A stretch of 64,000 nt of DNA from Fistularia commersonii (GCA_037954325.1 JBBMNZ010000001.1:16903258-16967257), one strand, 5' to 3'. Positions 10,541 through 61,096 are shown, numbered from the stretch's first letter. Notes: generated from the sequence alone by a model not told the origin. A program made the numbers and translations.

Positions 10541-11799
10541 AAAGACCCCGAAACCCCCCATGATCCCAGGTACTATTACTGATGTTGTGTCCAAGATTCT
10601 GCATCACAAGATGTATTTTATAACCAATATGCAATTTAGCATCGATGTCTAGCATAAATAATGGGGGAGGGAAAAAAAAAAAAATCAATGTTTAACTTAT
10701 GGGCCAAGGAAGACATGTTGAATTGTGAGGCTGTCTGCCGTTCTCTCATGGCCAAACAACACAGTGCTTCGCCCTGAAGCAGCAGACAAATGTAGACTGT
10801 TTAGGTTCAAGTGAATGGCAGAACCGTTGAATGAAATGTCTGCCGGCTGGAACAATAGAACACTGATCCAAAACATACATGTTCTCAGTTCCGTGAAGGA
10901 TCTGGAATCTAAGTTCTGACTTGGATCCAACAGGCCCTCACACAAGAGGTTTAAACTACAAAGCCCAGCAGAAGTGCTGAAATTGGTTTAATTCATGTTA
11001 ATCCAATGGGATTTGGACAAAGTTCCTCCAAGGGCTCAGGGGGTCAACAGCTGCCAAACACTTGCTGCCCAGATCGGACCCCAAAAAGACAACACTGTTC
11101 ACCCATATTACCACTATTTAAATGATAACAAATTACAGATACATATAAAAAAAGAAGAGCATGAGTTAAATACGTAGCATTTGCAAATGAACATTATTAG
11201 CATAAGCGCCATGCTGCTAAGCAGAGGGCTGGCCGGGCCATTTTGACTCCACGGGAGGAGTCAGGAAGCGCTGACAAGCGGGTACCAGCCAATGTCGTCA
11301 TGACACATAATGCAAACTCACGTTGTTATTCATTCTTCAACTAAACCTCTTAAATCATCCGGCACGTCCAAGGGTAAAGCGCTCGTTGTAAGCGGAGAAG
11401 AGAGGGCTGGATTGTCGTTCGGGCTAAGCTAGTCCCGTCATCCATGAAATTAAACAAAAGAAAAAGAAAGAATAAGTTTCTTTTAAGCTCCAAGTTAAAC
11501 TCTTGTGGGGTTGTTTTAAAATATAGTTAACTTTCGAATTTGTGTTTACACATACAATCGAGTCAACGCCCCGTTAGTTTGCGAGCCACATGTCCGTTAG
11601 CATTTATTTTCCTCGCCTTCGGATTGGCCAGTCAAGTTTAATAAAACAGTGATTTGATTGGTCATCTTAGCTGTCGCACCAATCATATGTCATTTGTTTT
11701 GTTTTTGACTTCTATGGTATTCAGATACATTGTAATTATCTTTTGCGGATGACTTTTAAAATTATTTGATGTGGGATTTTTTAATAAATGTTTTTTTTA
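10541..11799. other. gene-free stretch
   Basis: No exon or repeat family is recognised. 11200-11450 is less AT-rich than its surroundings and holds a CCAAT-like box (11288) but no convincing transcription unit. Confidence 0.35.
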
Positions 11800-12300
11800 A
11801 ATCAGGTCTTTGTGAAACTTGTCAACAGACATCCCACTCACCCTGTGCATGACACTGTGGGGGCTTTAAGCAGCTCCTTCAGCAGCAGACTGCTGCTTTA
11901 AGTTGCAAGAATGAATTCCGCAGGTCCTTTGCTCCAGCTGCCGTCAAACTGCAAGACACCACAAATACATGAACATTTCTATGACCTCCATATCTACTTA
12001 CCACTCTCACTCTTGATATGTTTATATTAGATATTCTTCAGGTTACCATAATTATTTTCATTTCATTTTTAGTACCCACATTGTCTACTGTACACATGTT
12101 GCTTTTGTAACCATTTTCTGCACAAAATACTTCTTTTTGTACTTCTTTGTGTATTTTGTATATTTGTATATATATCCTTTACATATTCTTTCTTGTATTA
12201 CTATTTGCACACTGGCTACCCTGAAATGCAGCTGTGACAATTGAATTTCCCCATTGTGGGCTCAATGAAGTCAATCTTCCCTATCTTATATTCTTTTGTG
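11800..12300 (+). mobile_element. 3' end of a CR1/L2/Rex1-group LINE
   Basis: Broken translation of 11815-11960 gives HPTHPVHDTVGALSSSFSSR and then a PAAVKL-like ending, the C-terminus of the same LINE group as at 61.3-61.7 kb. The 3' UTR follows, closing with CTGTGACAATTGAATTTCCC and imperfect ATCTT repeats near 12285. This tail also appears at 62101-62150. The coding part is frameshifted and stop-ridden. Confidence 0.7.
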
Positions 12301-12463
12301 AACATTTTTAATCATTATTCCTTCAGATAATTTCTGTCACAGGATCTCTGATTGGATATTTTATTAGAAACCATTTTATTCAGTCATCTTAAACCTAGCC
12401 ACTAATTGAAAATCTACATAATTTTGTTTTTAAATCTTATTTGTTATTAATATAATAATATAT

Positions 12464-12524
<61 letters not shown>

Positions 12525-13812
12525 TTTTATCTTATATTTCACTTTTATTTAACCGGGGAAGTTTTAGGCAGCAACAAATATAAAACACTTTTACAAAGTT
12601 ACACACTTAAAACCCATGCTAAAGAAAAATAAATTGATAAAATTATAATTTGACTGCCTAGTTAAAAGAAACTAGAACATGTTGTGGAATTAGCCCCAAG
12701 AAAATTCAATTACGATTTAAAACTGAATGAAATAAACAGCCTTTCCGCCACCCTCCATGCAGAGGGTGGAGAATTGCCTGTTGTACTGTATTCATGACAG
12801 GCATGTGGAACAGAATAATGATCACCACTTCGCTTTCCAACTAAGGTATACATGCAGGTGGGTAGTAATACAAGCATAGCCTTACAAACGAAAGTATACA
12901 ATAACTGATCCCTCGGGTGGCCGGAGCAGTTAATCCCACCTCACAGCACAACTCGCAATGGTGTGTTGGTCTATTTGTCGTTCTAGTCTAATGGTGTGTG
13001 ATGAATGGTTTTACCTTGCGGAGTTGTGCTAGCTCAGTCGTTGGAAGCCACCTTGTGTCAGAATTGCTGCACCGGAAAAAGCTTTGGAAGTCAAAACATC
13101 ACCACGTCAAAACTGAGCAACCTTTATCAAATGGAAAACTAGTATTTTGTTTGTTTTAAGTGACTTGTGTCACTGTCACTCACCTTTTACATTTGCTTTT
13201 GGACTGAATACATGAAACATCATTCTTAGACAACCAAAGAAAATAATCATTAGAGGAGTAATAATCAACAGCTGCTGTGGTGATGAGGACTGACCTTTCA
13301 GCTGTACCACTGGGAAGCATGTCGAGTTCAGGAAGATGAGAAAAATCACCAAATTTCCAACAGGTTTAAAAAAATAAATAAAATGAACATTTTCCTACTT
13401 CTGTGGCAAAAAGCATGTGAATGTATTATTTTCAAGCTTCAAACACTTAATTTTAAGGGCATTTTTTTCCCTTAATTGTAATTATTTTCTTGATATGTGA
13501 TCTCAATTACTATTTTAACCAGCATCGGCTTTTATTCCAATATGAATTTAATCCCGTTCCAATTTTGAAATTACCCTAATTGATCTACTTGAATTACAGT
13601 CTTTGTAAAAAGTCCGATATACCCACATGATTCTTACTAGGACTAGCTGTTAGAGGTCCCTAAGTTTCAGGACAACAATTTTGTGGCGTTATAGGTGTCC
13701 TCTTGTATGGTGCCCCCAATATGACCCATTATCAGTTGTGTTTCCCAACTTCATTGGGTGTTTCGGCCATTTACTCACAAGATACCCTCTGCCAAGGTCT
13801 ACCACAGGCTGA
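12301..13812. other. gene-free stretch with (TA)n microsatellite
   Basis: 12470-12521 is an uninterrupted (TA)26. No gene is seen; 12905-12980 vaguely resembles a SINE head but cannot be assigned. Confidence 0.4.
12470..12521. repeat. (TA)26 microsatellite
   Basis: Perfect dinucleotide run of about 52 bases in an AT-rich context. Confidence 0.95.
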
Positions 13813-14577
13813 TCAGACCTCGGTGTGAGTCCTATGGTGGCACCGTGCGGGCAATTCGCAGCCCATTATGCGTCCGTACGCTTCAGCCACAGCCAGTGAC
13901 TGTCCCGTTCTGCTGCAGTTCCAAGCTCCCCGATTGCCTTCCGTTGGGCCTATCCTCTGATTCCGTCCTCCCTTAGTAGCCTCGTGATAGAACTGGCTAA
14001 GAAAGCCCCTGCAGCCCACCTCTATTGGCCACACCTTCACTTTCCAGCCCTGTCCCTCTGCTTCAGCAGCTAAATCAGTGTATCCCAGCCTTAGGCTCTG
14101 GAGACGGCCTTGGCACACCTGGCTGCTTCCTCCTGGTGACACGCCTCCTCCACCACCATGTGCTGCCATTCGGTTGGAGTAGCCTTTTGCCATGTAGGGA
14201 TTGTTGCCTCCAAGGCAAGGCCCCCTCTGTCATATTGGACGTGGCCCCATATTTCCTGGTGTCTGAGGACAGCCTTTGTCGCCATTACCGCTGCAGCTGG
14301 CTTCCATTTCCTTCCAATTGCTGGGGTTGATGCAGCACCTTTGACATATGAATCCCAGGATTCCGAGGGTCATCTCCAGCCTTGATTTGGCACCTTTGTA
14401 CTCGTCCACCAGGCTTGAGATTGGTAGGGAGAGGGCTCCATTACTATACAGGCATACTATGCTGGTAGTCCAAGCCAACTGGTCCCTTGGTCTCTCCGGC
14501 CGAGTGGCATGGGACAGAGTGACTTCATAGATGGAATCTGGCCACATGAGCAGAGGTAACAGCCCAAACTGTACCAA
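13813..14577 (-). mobile_element. non-LTR retroelement fragment, same superfamily as 33.0-35.6 kb, internally deleted
   Basis: Read on the minus strand, three overlapping frames give successive parts of one polyprotein C-terminal half. 14577-14230 contains SLVDEYKGAKSRLEMTLG. 14285-14091 contains TKAVLRHQEIWGHVQYDRGG and VVEEACHQEEAARCAKAVS. 14193-13813 contains YTDLAAEAEGQGWKV and PIEVGCRGFLS. About 100 or more residues expected between AKAVS and YTDLAAE are missing, so there is an internal deletion near 14090. It lies just beyond the predicted PPP2R5E 3' end, in the same orientation. Confidence 0.75.
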
Positions 14578-14893
14578 CTATACCAAAACTTCCCAGGGAA
14601 AGCAGAGTTGTTAATCTGCTTGAGGCCACTAATGGTATCAATAAAAGATACTTTAATAATAATGCATGGACATTGATATAATGTCTGATCCCAAGGAATC
14701 TGAGCCTCCTTTGTCTTTGGGGTTCAGCCCTAAAAAGGAAAATTGCGAGCTTGAATGCTTTGAAAATATCCTCGAAAAAAAATGTGTCAAAGGTACATTG
14801 ATTTTCTTAAATGCACACACGTACATACAAACAATCAATAAAAGCAATCCAGCATCTGGGCTTTATCACAAAACAGGTTTAATTTAATATCTC
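14578..14893. other. spacer between retroelement fragment and PPP2R5E 3' end
   Basis: Nothing coding is recognised. On the gene's sense strand this is the region just past the predicted cleavage site; a GU-rich patch lies at about 14813-14840. Confidence 0.35.
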
Positions 14894-14899
14894 TTTATT
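14894..14899 (-). terminator. PPP2R5E: candidate distal polyadenylation signal of PPP2R5E
   Basis: AATAAA on the minus strand, about 2.2 kb past the stop codon, with GU-rich sequence further downstream. Confidence 0.45.
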
Positions 14900-16620
14900 T
14901 TTTAAAATAATTAAACATTTGTATTTCTCCAACCCTTAACTTTTTTTTTCAGTTTTTAAATCATATGATATTCTGGGCCATTCTAAAGCACACATTAATT
15001 CCTCGAGGGAGGGGGAAGTTCATCGTCAACAACCCCCCCCCCACAGCAGGGCAAAGTGGTCCGCTCTGAGCCTTTCCTCTCTCCAACCACACCCCTCCCT
15101 CCCAGCCCTCATTTGACCCCTGACCCCTTCAGCCTACATGATGCCCCCCCACCCACCCTCCCACCAGTCCACCCTCCTCCCTCCCTCCCACCCCAACTAA
15201 AAAAAATATATATATCCGATGGTCAAAAGAAACTCCATCAAAAATTCCAAAATGAGATAGAAACCAAGAGACAGAAAAGAGGCAAAAAGTGCACAGGTGG
15301 GTAGGGGGGGGCTATCATAAATACCAGGAAGTCGTGTTCCATAACACCTCTTTATATACTGGATACTCCTCCTCTATGCAGAAAACAGCCTAAATTACTA
15401 CAAGATACAAGGTTATCAGTGTACTGCATTCATTACATGTACAGGGTGTCAGTGCTGTTATACTGCAACGGCCCCCCAATGGGCTAGAGGAGGAGGACAA
15501 GGAGAGGTGGGGCGCTCATCTTTCACGACAGCAGGAAGGTTTTTGGTGCTCCTCTGTAGGTTAGACTTGGCGTTAACAGCAAAAAAAAAGGTAATCAGTG
15601 CCAGACTGATACCCAGTGTGCCCTGCAGCTGGTGAGCGGGGGGTCAAAAGTAACAGCAGGAAAAACATGATGGCGATTAGAGTCCAATGAAGAGGGGCAA
15701 CCTATAACTCGGATGGCAGCAAGTGCGTCTACACCAGGGGATAGTATTAATTGGCTCCATACATCTTTTCTTTTTTTGCCTCTTCAGTGTAGCGTAGAAA
15801 GCATACATTGTTGGCAGACTGAAGCAAAAATCTTAAGTATATGGAGCAGGAAAAACAACATTTGCTCGCAGCCCACGAGCCGGATGCCAGGAACAGACTG
15901 CCAGATAGACAGGCTTGGCTTGCTGCTGGTCATTCATACGAACACTGAGTACGTGTGACGGAGACTTTGAAAACGGGACGAAGAACGTACTTTTTTTCTT
16001 AATCTGTTAAATTTGCACAATCCTGCATTTTGGTGACGTAAAAAACGCAAGTTGCCATGGTACAGTGAGGTCATGACAAAAAAAGCAGTTCTGAATTTAG
16101 TGAACGAGCGAATTCGCCTTTTTTCTTTTTCTTTTTTCCAGGGACAGAACTTAAAACCCCTAATGGGACCAATCTAAACTCTGCCTCCATCATTCTGTAA
16201 AGTTCTCTGTTTCAGAGTAACATTTTTTTTTTCTCATTTCCCAGAGAGAAGTTATCTTCCCCCATCAGAAATTAACTATGGAGGGAAAAGCAGGTTGGAC
16301 ACGTAGACGCACTCTGCCGCCTTGAGTTCAACTCCCTGTTTCATAACACTGGGGGCAGGGAGACCCAGCGGGTCAGAGGGTAGATGGGAGCCATCAGTCT
16401 GGATGTCCCATTTAGGCGGTAAAACTGAGGGCGTGTGTGTGTGTGGGGGGGCGAGCAGAGCGATGGCAATGTCGAGAGGAAAAGCAAAGAGGAAGAACCA
16501 AGAAAGAAAAATACATACAGGACCGTACTGAGGAGGAAGAGTGGGATGAAGAGTTAAAATCAATCTATTGTCTCTTTTTCTCAAAAAGTTCATTTCATGT
16601 CCTACAGTCAATTTTTTTTT

Positions 16621-16688
16621 TTTATTTCAATCCCCCCCTCCCACACAAGTCATTTTCTCATTTTCTATTTTTTTCTTCCTTTTTTATT
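16621..16688 (-). terminator. PPP2R5E: candidate proximal polyadenylation signals of PPP2R5E
   Basis: Two minus-strand AATAAA hexamers (16683-16688 and 16621-16626) lie 400-470 nt past the stop codon. Use would give a short 3' UTR isoform. Confidence 0.35.
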
Positions 16689-16975
16689 ATTAATGTTTTG
16701 TTTTCTTCTGTTTGCAATAATAGCAGTTTAAGGGAAAAAAAGAAAAAAATATTTACAGTGTTGTTGAAATAATGAAAACAGATGTGATGAATCTACTGTA
16801 AAGTAAGTCGCACAAACACAGGAGAAAAAAAAAACATAAGAACAAAACAACAACTGAGAAACCAGCGGGCGCTCCGTGTCCATCCAGAGGAGATGGCCTT
16901 TATGGGGGAGGGGGGTCGTGGAGCTCTGCGAAACCATGGCTGATGTGAAGGGGTGGAAGGGGACAAGATGGAGGC

Positions 16976-17070
16976 AGGAGGGGGAGGAATCGGGGAGTCG
17001 GGGGTGGGGGTGGGGTGGGGCAGGTTTTTTTTTTGTGTGTGTGTGTGTGTGTGGGTGGGGGGGGAGGGGG
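16976..17070 (+). repeat. G-rich/GT tract in the antisense of the 3' UTR
   Basis: On the plus strand there are five G-runs of 4-5 within 16992-17020, then T10, (GT)n and another G-rich run at 17053-17070. The first block satisfies the four-run G-quadruplex pattern on the template strand. In the mRNA it appears as C-rich and CA-rich sequence just after the stop codon. Confidence 0.8.
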
Positions 17071-17086
17071 TACAGAGCTGTCTTCG

Positions 17087-54431
<37,345 letters not shown>

Positions 54432-54438
54432 AGCCCTG

Positions 54439-55429
54439 CTAGGGAGAGGCAGAGAGAGAAAAGCGGAGAGGGGATAAGCTCAAACTGAAAAGAACGTTTC
54501 TATTCAGCATGACTTCAACTATTCGGCACATGGCTTAAATGAGATGTTATGTGAAAAGATGTGGTGAGGTGAGCAATGAAACGGCTACTTCTGAGGGTTT
54601 AGTTTTTATGAGGACCGTCCTCTCAAACGAACACACAAAGGCAGAACACAAAGGTGTGTTTTTCACTCAAAGCTGAAACGTTTCGGGAAAAGTCGAGACT
54701 CCTGCAGCTTCCTTTTATGCCACGGTAAGCCAGCGGCTTCCATTAACTCGCATCATCACAATTCTCAAGTTTTACAAAATGACGTCAAGCTTTCAATCAT
54801 TTTCCTGTCAGAAGCCCGGATTTTCCCAGGACTAAAAACAACAATCAATTAAGTGCAAAGTGCTTCATATCAGTATTAAAAAAATAAGAAAAAAAAGAAA
54901 GAAAAAAAAAACACATTTTAACGCTCTTATGCAATGATTGCTACTGCTAATACATTTTATGATTTTTTTTGCTGTTGTTGTTGTCTTAACTTTCTTAAGT
55001 TACTCTTGGTTTTCATGTTTTTGTTTGTACCTGTGAGACGGACAGAGACCAGAAAAACAGAAAACAAACAGGTACGGAGGACCAAACATTTTCTTCCAGT
55101 TATCAACTTAACTGAAAATCTGAAATCTGAAAATGAACTGTTTCAGACACCGCTCGTTTCCTCTGTTCCAAGAAAAGCCTAGTGGGGGTCTGGAGATGCC
55201 AAACACCAACAGAGCCAAACACCTCTGAGAAGCTGAGATGTGGTCGCTGTGATCCCAAAGGAACTAGACAAAGAAAATGGGCCACGAGTAGATCCCCCTC
55301 ACAGCGTGTCATCTAAGATCCACCATCACAAGCAATCTATCACTCAACACCGAACTCAATAACCACAGAGGAAAAGGTAAGTTCCACCTTGGAAAAGTTT
55401 ACCACGAGTGTGGCTTGAAAGCAAACTCT
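54439..55429. other. 5' intron, left part
   Basis: No exon or TE recognised; poly-A-rich patch at 54885-54912. Confidence 0.35.
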
Positions 55430-55960
55430 CAGTCCAGACAAAGATACAGGTGTACAATGCCTATGTCATCAGATCACTCCTTTTTGGCGCTGCCGGGGGC
55501 ACCAAATGGGCATCCCCAAGAAGGACAGAATATAAAATGCAGTAGTCCCAGAAGGAGCAAAGCTTCTGAGCATATACTTTCTCTTTATTGCATTGCCATG
55601 TGTACTGCCTTGGACATGTACTAGAGTGGATGATGGAGGAATTTCGAAGGATATCCTTGATACATAACTGGCATATGGCAAATCACCTGCTGTTTGACAT
55701 AAGCATCGCTAAAATGACACTTGTAAGCAAGATCCCCAACAAAGCCTTCCAAGCTGAACACCAAAAAAAACCAAGAGAGCACTGAGAAGACAACGGCAAC
55801 AACACCGGGACACAACCCTACACCCTCTGTCTGCGTAAGCCGTCTCTTGTTAAATCTGTGACTGCCTCTCTCAGGAAAGGACTGCACGGCAGGAGCTGTG
55901 CTAAATCCTGATCTCCAGGCACAAGGAATCCATGTTCTGCCGAGACAGTGATGCTGATGA
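55430..55960 (+). mobile_element. LINE ORF2 C-terminal fragment, decayed
   Basis: Broken frames give VYNAYVI, then CRLGHV-like, WMMEEFRRI and DILDT. These resemble the C-terminal text of a fish LINE (YNAYVISTLLFG ... LRWLGHVHRMDDGRIPKDIL). Many stops and shifts; clade not determined. Confidence 0.5.
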
Positions 55961-58900
55961 GAGCTCAAAAAAGAGGGGGGATAACAGAATTTGTTGTCTT
56001 TCTCTCACCTGCCAGTAACATGCACACACAGCAAAACACCATCATCTTCAACAACAATTGAGTGAGCTCACAGCTGCTGAGGGAAGAAGGGGAGGAAGTG
56101 GCGGGAGTGGCGGCACTGGTTGTGTTCGCCGCTGATTACAACTAAATAACTGGCTGCTCAGACAAAAAAAAAAACTCTCGGTCAAAAGGACTGTGGGAGT
56201 TTGTTCCTGAAGCACAGAGATACCACACAGTAAATATATGTTAGATACCAGCTCTACTTTTCACTTTGAAAGAAAAAGTTCCCAGTGAAAATGCTCTAAA
56301 AAACAAAGTCCTCTTATGTTAAATGTAAAGGTGCTCTTGTGCATGGAATGATGGTCAAAGGCTACCACGTCAGCCAGGCAAAGCAGGAAATAAACATCCT
56401 GACGTGGCAACTTGTTGCCCTTTACTTGAAATCTGACAGATGATGGGTTATATAATCAACCCTTACACATTTTACAACTCACTTTCATACACAAATAGGC
56501 TGTGCACACAGACTTTGGGGAAATTTTGTTTTTAACTTTTCAGTTATAAGTTAAACATGATTAACAAATAATTTTCATCTATTCTTTCTTAATTTCTTCA
56601 TTCAGAAGTTTCAGATTTTGAGACTATTTTCTGGCAAATGTTCAACAATTCCTTTGATTTACATGATGTCTTTAAATTTGATGCATTTAAAACCTTGAAA
56701 TGTAACCAAAATTCAGGAACAGTGTTGACTGTGTTAATTATTAAGCGCTAAGCATCAGATCACTATCAGCTGGGATTGATCTAACGGCTGAAGCTTCATC
56801 TGAACTTGAGTCTCAATGAAAGGTTTGCCCGGGTAATTTAGCAAATTAGCAGCTTAGCGAGAAGTTAGCAGTGACAACAGGTGACAGGAGGATGGGATAG
56901 GTCATGTCTAATCCCACAGCCAACCCAGCAAGAGCTTCTTACATAACCACACACATGCAAGTATTGTCATGAGACAATCAATCAGATGCTGAATCAAACT
57001 GATAATCTAGAACAATGTTGACCATTATTCAGATAGGGTCCTTTCAAATTAAATGCATGACATTTTTGGTCACCGAATGGTTTATTGACTTATCCTTGAT
57101 TTTTAAGCTTCAAGTCAAAGGAATGAAAATTGTTTATTTAACAGAAAATTAGTCAGTTGCTAGGAAGCAGCCCGGAAGCGTAAGGAACACAAGATAAGTG
57201 TTAAATGTTCTTTACACTTTGTGTCTTTTAACCAATACGTATCAAAACAGTTTTTTACTGGATGTGTGTGATTAATGAGATGGGATATGCGAGCAGTGCT
57301 TGACCTAAGCAGCCACTGGAAGACACTGAAAACCACCAAACTTTCTTCTTCTACTCACTCATTTTTAAAAAGGGAGACATCAACTAACCTGACCATTTTT
57401 CAACATAGTTTGTTGACTACACAGAAATGAATCTGATGCTGAACTACATTGTGCATGTCTGCTTTAAAGTCTGTTAATCTATTCCCCTGTTAGTGCTTCA
57501 GAGGGTAATATTAAGAAGTGCATTATCACTATTTTTTCTATCATGCTGCACTTGCTTGGGGTTTGTTTGTATGATCCATACAAATTTCATACATTTTGAA
57601 AATTGGAAGTACTTGTTCAGCTTAATTGCAGAAATAATTTCTTGCTCAGGGGTAAAAAAATTAAAAACAAACCTTTCACCCCATCTTGTGAAAGCAAGCT
57701 CTCTTGCTGATTCCTATTAACTGCTCAGGTTTCATCGTGGGTTTTAGTGTCCTCAGACAAGGACGTGTTTACAGAGATACGCCTGCTGCTGACACAGCTG
57801 ATCATATCAGCTTCATCTGTCCATTTGAAACCGGTTCTCATTGCCCCTCAACTCTGGACAGTCTTTTGTGTGAAACAGCCAGAAAACAGAGCATCAATTG
57901 GCTGCAGATGAGTTGTGACATGTCAAAACATGCACACACATGCCAAATCCTTACTGCGATGACTCGTCATTTTCCCAACAGACAAATCAATGTCAGGGTG
58001 AGATGATTGCTGTATTGGAAAAAGCTTTCAAAGTTATTTACTCATTTTTTGGAACAAAAAAGTTTCATTAACAGTTGCCTATGATAATTTTACAAAAAAG
58101 TATCAACAATTTAGGGGAGAAAAAGCAAATCATTATCTTTATAAAAATGCCTGCCTACAAAAAGGAAGGTTTCTCAAAAATAAGTGTGAAATTTACGTCA
58201 AACATTTATCAATTAAGTAGAATAATTTCTACTTGATTATTTTTTTTCTTTAAGACTTCATGATTAACTAAACCACAAAACCCTCAGTTGTAATTCTGCT
58301 GTTTCTTTCAACTCCTAAAGTTTACTGCTTTCAAATGTACTTGAATGTACCTTGTACGACTTGAAAAGTCTGTACTGAATGTAGAAATCACATAGTCAAT
58401 AGTCCACTGATGTTAAGAAGGCTTTTAAATGTTACTAAAGTATTTAAATGTTGAAATTCTATCAATTCTGCTTTCTGGTCACAGTAGAGGAGAGTCACTG
58501 GACGGTCGGACTGAAACTCCCTTAAGGGAGTCCCTCAAGCGCTTAATGGATCTAAATAGAACTAGATAAAGATTGACAGACGGGGCCTCGATTCATTTAT
58601 TTGAAAAGCTGTTCAGGGTCACGTGATGCAAGTGATCACTAGATGCACAGATTCTGTCAGGCAAGAACACTTGAGACTCTCTTCTACCTGAGAGTTCTCT
58701 CAGCTAAATGAACAGAGATGAAATCATCTCCCCATTTGGACTACAATGGACTTTCAAACTGCTATCAGACCACACACATCAAATCAATCAATCCATCAAT
58801 CTTGAGTTAAGGGGTCAGTCTACAGTTACTTATTTCTCAGTTTACGCCTCTGGGGAAAAGTTCTTTGTTTTGTTTTTTTTCCCCAGTCAACTGACTGGCA

Positions 58901-60479
58901 CCATGCTTGCAACTCCACTATTTGGCAGCTGGGAATGCTTACATCCACATGGCGTGCTTGTTCCTCCTGTTTATTCAAACATCCCTGAAACACACAGCTG
59001 AGACTAGACAGCATGCCAGAAGGATGATGCCTTACAATGGGGTTTTAAGTGTTCAATATCACCAGCGACAACAGAAAGGTATGTAGATTATTACACTGAC
59101 AGGTGTAAAAAATAGAATCAGCTCTGGTGTGGTGATGATTGTCATCCTTCCACATTTCAATTAAAGAGCAGCGCTAAACACTTATAGATGACAAAACCAA
59201 TTACAAGAATAATATAACAGTCATCTGTCGACTCAGCTCATCTTTCTCTTCCATAACCACAATGCTGTTAACTAGTCCCTGCCATGTGTCGGCCATCAGC
59301 CTGTCAGCTGGATACCTCCAGCCCTACCCCCACCCACCAAGCAATCCATCTCTGGCAGGTACATCACTAAAAATGTTTGACTTTGGGTAGCATTTCAATA
59401 TACAAGTAGACCAGATCATCCAGCAAAGAACGTTTAGTGACCAACACTAGCAAAAGACAAACCAACATCAAATTGACCCTAAAAATAGACTTAGGTCTAA
59501 AATATTGGAGGAGGATTTTCATCTCAACCTATCCACCCAATTCCTTTCAACACCTATAATTCAAACACCTGCAAGTTCCAAAAATGTCAACGTGAAACTT
59601 GTAAGACAGCCACTGAACACCTGCAGACTGTCAATCAACTCCAAACGGATATGTCACAGCTAATAAGCTAAAAGCTTATAAGAGCCTCTTATTGCAGGAC
59701 ACGGTGGTCATCCTGTGATGATTAGCACATCCATCAGTCGGAGGCGTTTCCCACACCCAGACTGAAGTTCAAATCAAGCAGAGGAAATAAGGAGTATCTT
59801 CCCAATATTGCCTAAACAAACTAGAAGCACTGAATGATTGTGTCAACGGTGTTTGATATTTGAAATTCAACCCCTTTAAGCTATGATTTAACTTGTCTTT
59901 CTGCATTTTTTTATCCTGCAATGGCTTCAAAAATTTACACAATTTACTATTCTTATCCCAAAGCCAATTCTCTTCATTGTTTTATGATGGTGAAAATGCT
60001 ATATTTATTAATTTAGCAGGAAAAGTTACCGAAGCGTGAGAAAGAAACCATCCAAAAAACTGTGTTGATAAACCCAAACATCATAAAAGTACTTTGTATA
60101 TTCTTAAAAACGGTGCTTGAGATTTCAACAAATGGTTTAATTTTCTATAATCCAGAATGACGACATTTGAAGACTTCCCGTTCAACATTTATCAGACGCT
60201 AAAAACAGTAAAATTGTTGTGATTAAATAATATGGCAAATGTTAGTCGACAGCCTTGAAATCTTAGTATCGTGTTCAGTGAATAAAGCAGACTTCATTGA
60301 ATAGAATTGAACATTTCTTAAAAATGAACTGTTTTCGCCTGGGAATACAAAAACAATTCACCTGACTCCAAATGAGCAACATATTAAAAACCTTAAATTA
60401 TAAAATCTGGCACAAAATTTTCTGAATGTCCTTTTTTAATCTTATAGTTTACATCAATTTTGAAGAAAAATAACTGACA
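55961..60479. other. 5' intron, middle part
   Basis: No exon is recognised. 59695-59790 (CGGTGGTCATCCTGTGATGA ... ) weakly resembles a SINE head. Otherwise AT-rich unique-looking DNA. Confidence 0.35.
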
Positions 60480-61096
60480 ATGACCTTACATTGAATGAAG
60501 ATGAACTGATAAGCAGACAGTCCAGGGTGGACAAAAACTCCACCCTCTTTGTTAAACACATCATGGGCCTTCTATCGTCTACCTGGACAACTCCATACCA
60601 GACAAGACCAGTCCCTCAGGGCCGTCCAGAAGGAGCTGAGGAGGAAACTGAAGGAGGCAAAACTCAACTATAAGGAGAAAGTTGAGTCCAAGATGGAGCA
60701 GAGTAAAACAAGGAAGGTTTGGAAGGAGGTGAGGATGATGACAGGCTGTGAGAAAATCACAGATGGAGCCAAGTTGGCCCTGATTTTGCTGTGGAGCTAA
60801 ACCTTTTCATCAATAGGTTTGACATCCCTGTGAGCTCTGGGCTCCCATCCCCTCACAACTCAGCTGTATGCTCTGCTACCCCCCACAAACAACACACAGC
60901 CACCCCCCCCCCCCCCCCCCCCCGCCCCCCTGCCGACCAGCATCAGCTTCTAAGGACAGCCCCCCTCACCCAGCCTCCCAATCTCCTCTAACCCGTATGC
61001 AAACACCACCACCAAACTTCACCTTCTCCCGGGGTGAAGAGATGGAGATAGTGGACTCCTGCAAGTACCAATAAATTGGACTGGTCACACAACACT

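Larger units (their letters stand above)
14870..17086 (-). other. PPP2R5E: PPP2R5E predicted 3' UTR
   Basis: The stretch downstream of the stop codon has no competing gene. It contains minus-strand AATAAA signals at 16683-16688, 16621-16626 and 14894-14899. The most distal has a GU-rich patch beyond it and is the best candidate for the main cleavage site (near 14870-14880); the proximal ones would give a short ~0.5 kb UTR. The first 100 bases past the stop are extremely C-rich and CA-rich on the sense strand. The extent is inferred; cDNA would settle it. Confidence 0.5.

Noticed and set aside
13758..14577. plus-strand frames across 13.76-14.53 kb
   Set aside because: They are shadows of the minus-strand retroelement fragment.
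1..14600. a neighbouring host gene downstream of PPP2R5E
   Set aside because: Looked for exons of genes that flank PPP2R5E in mammals (such as WDR89 or SGPP1); none recognised, only transposable elements.
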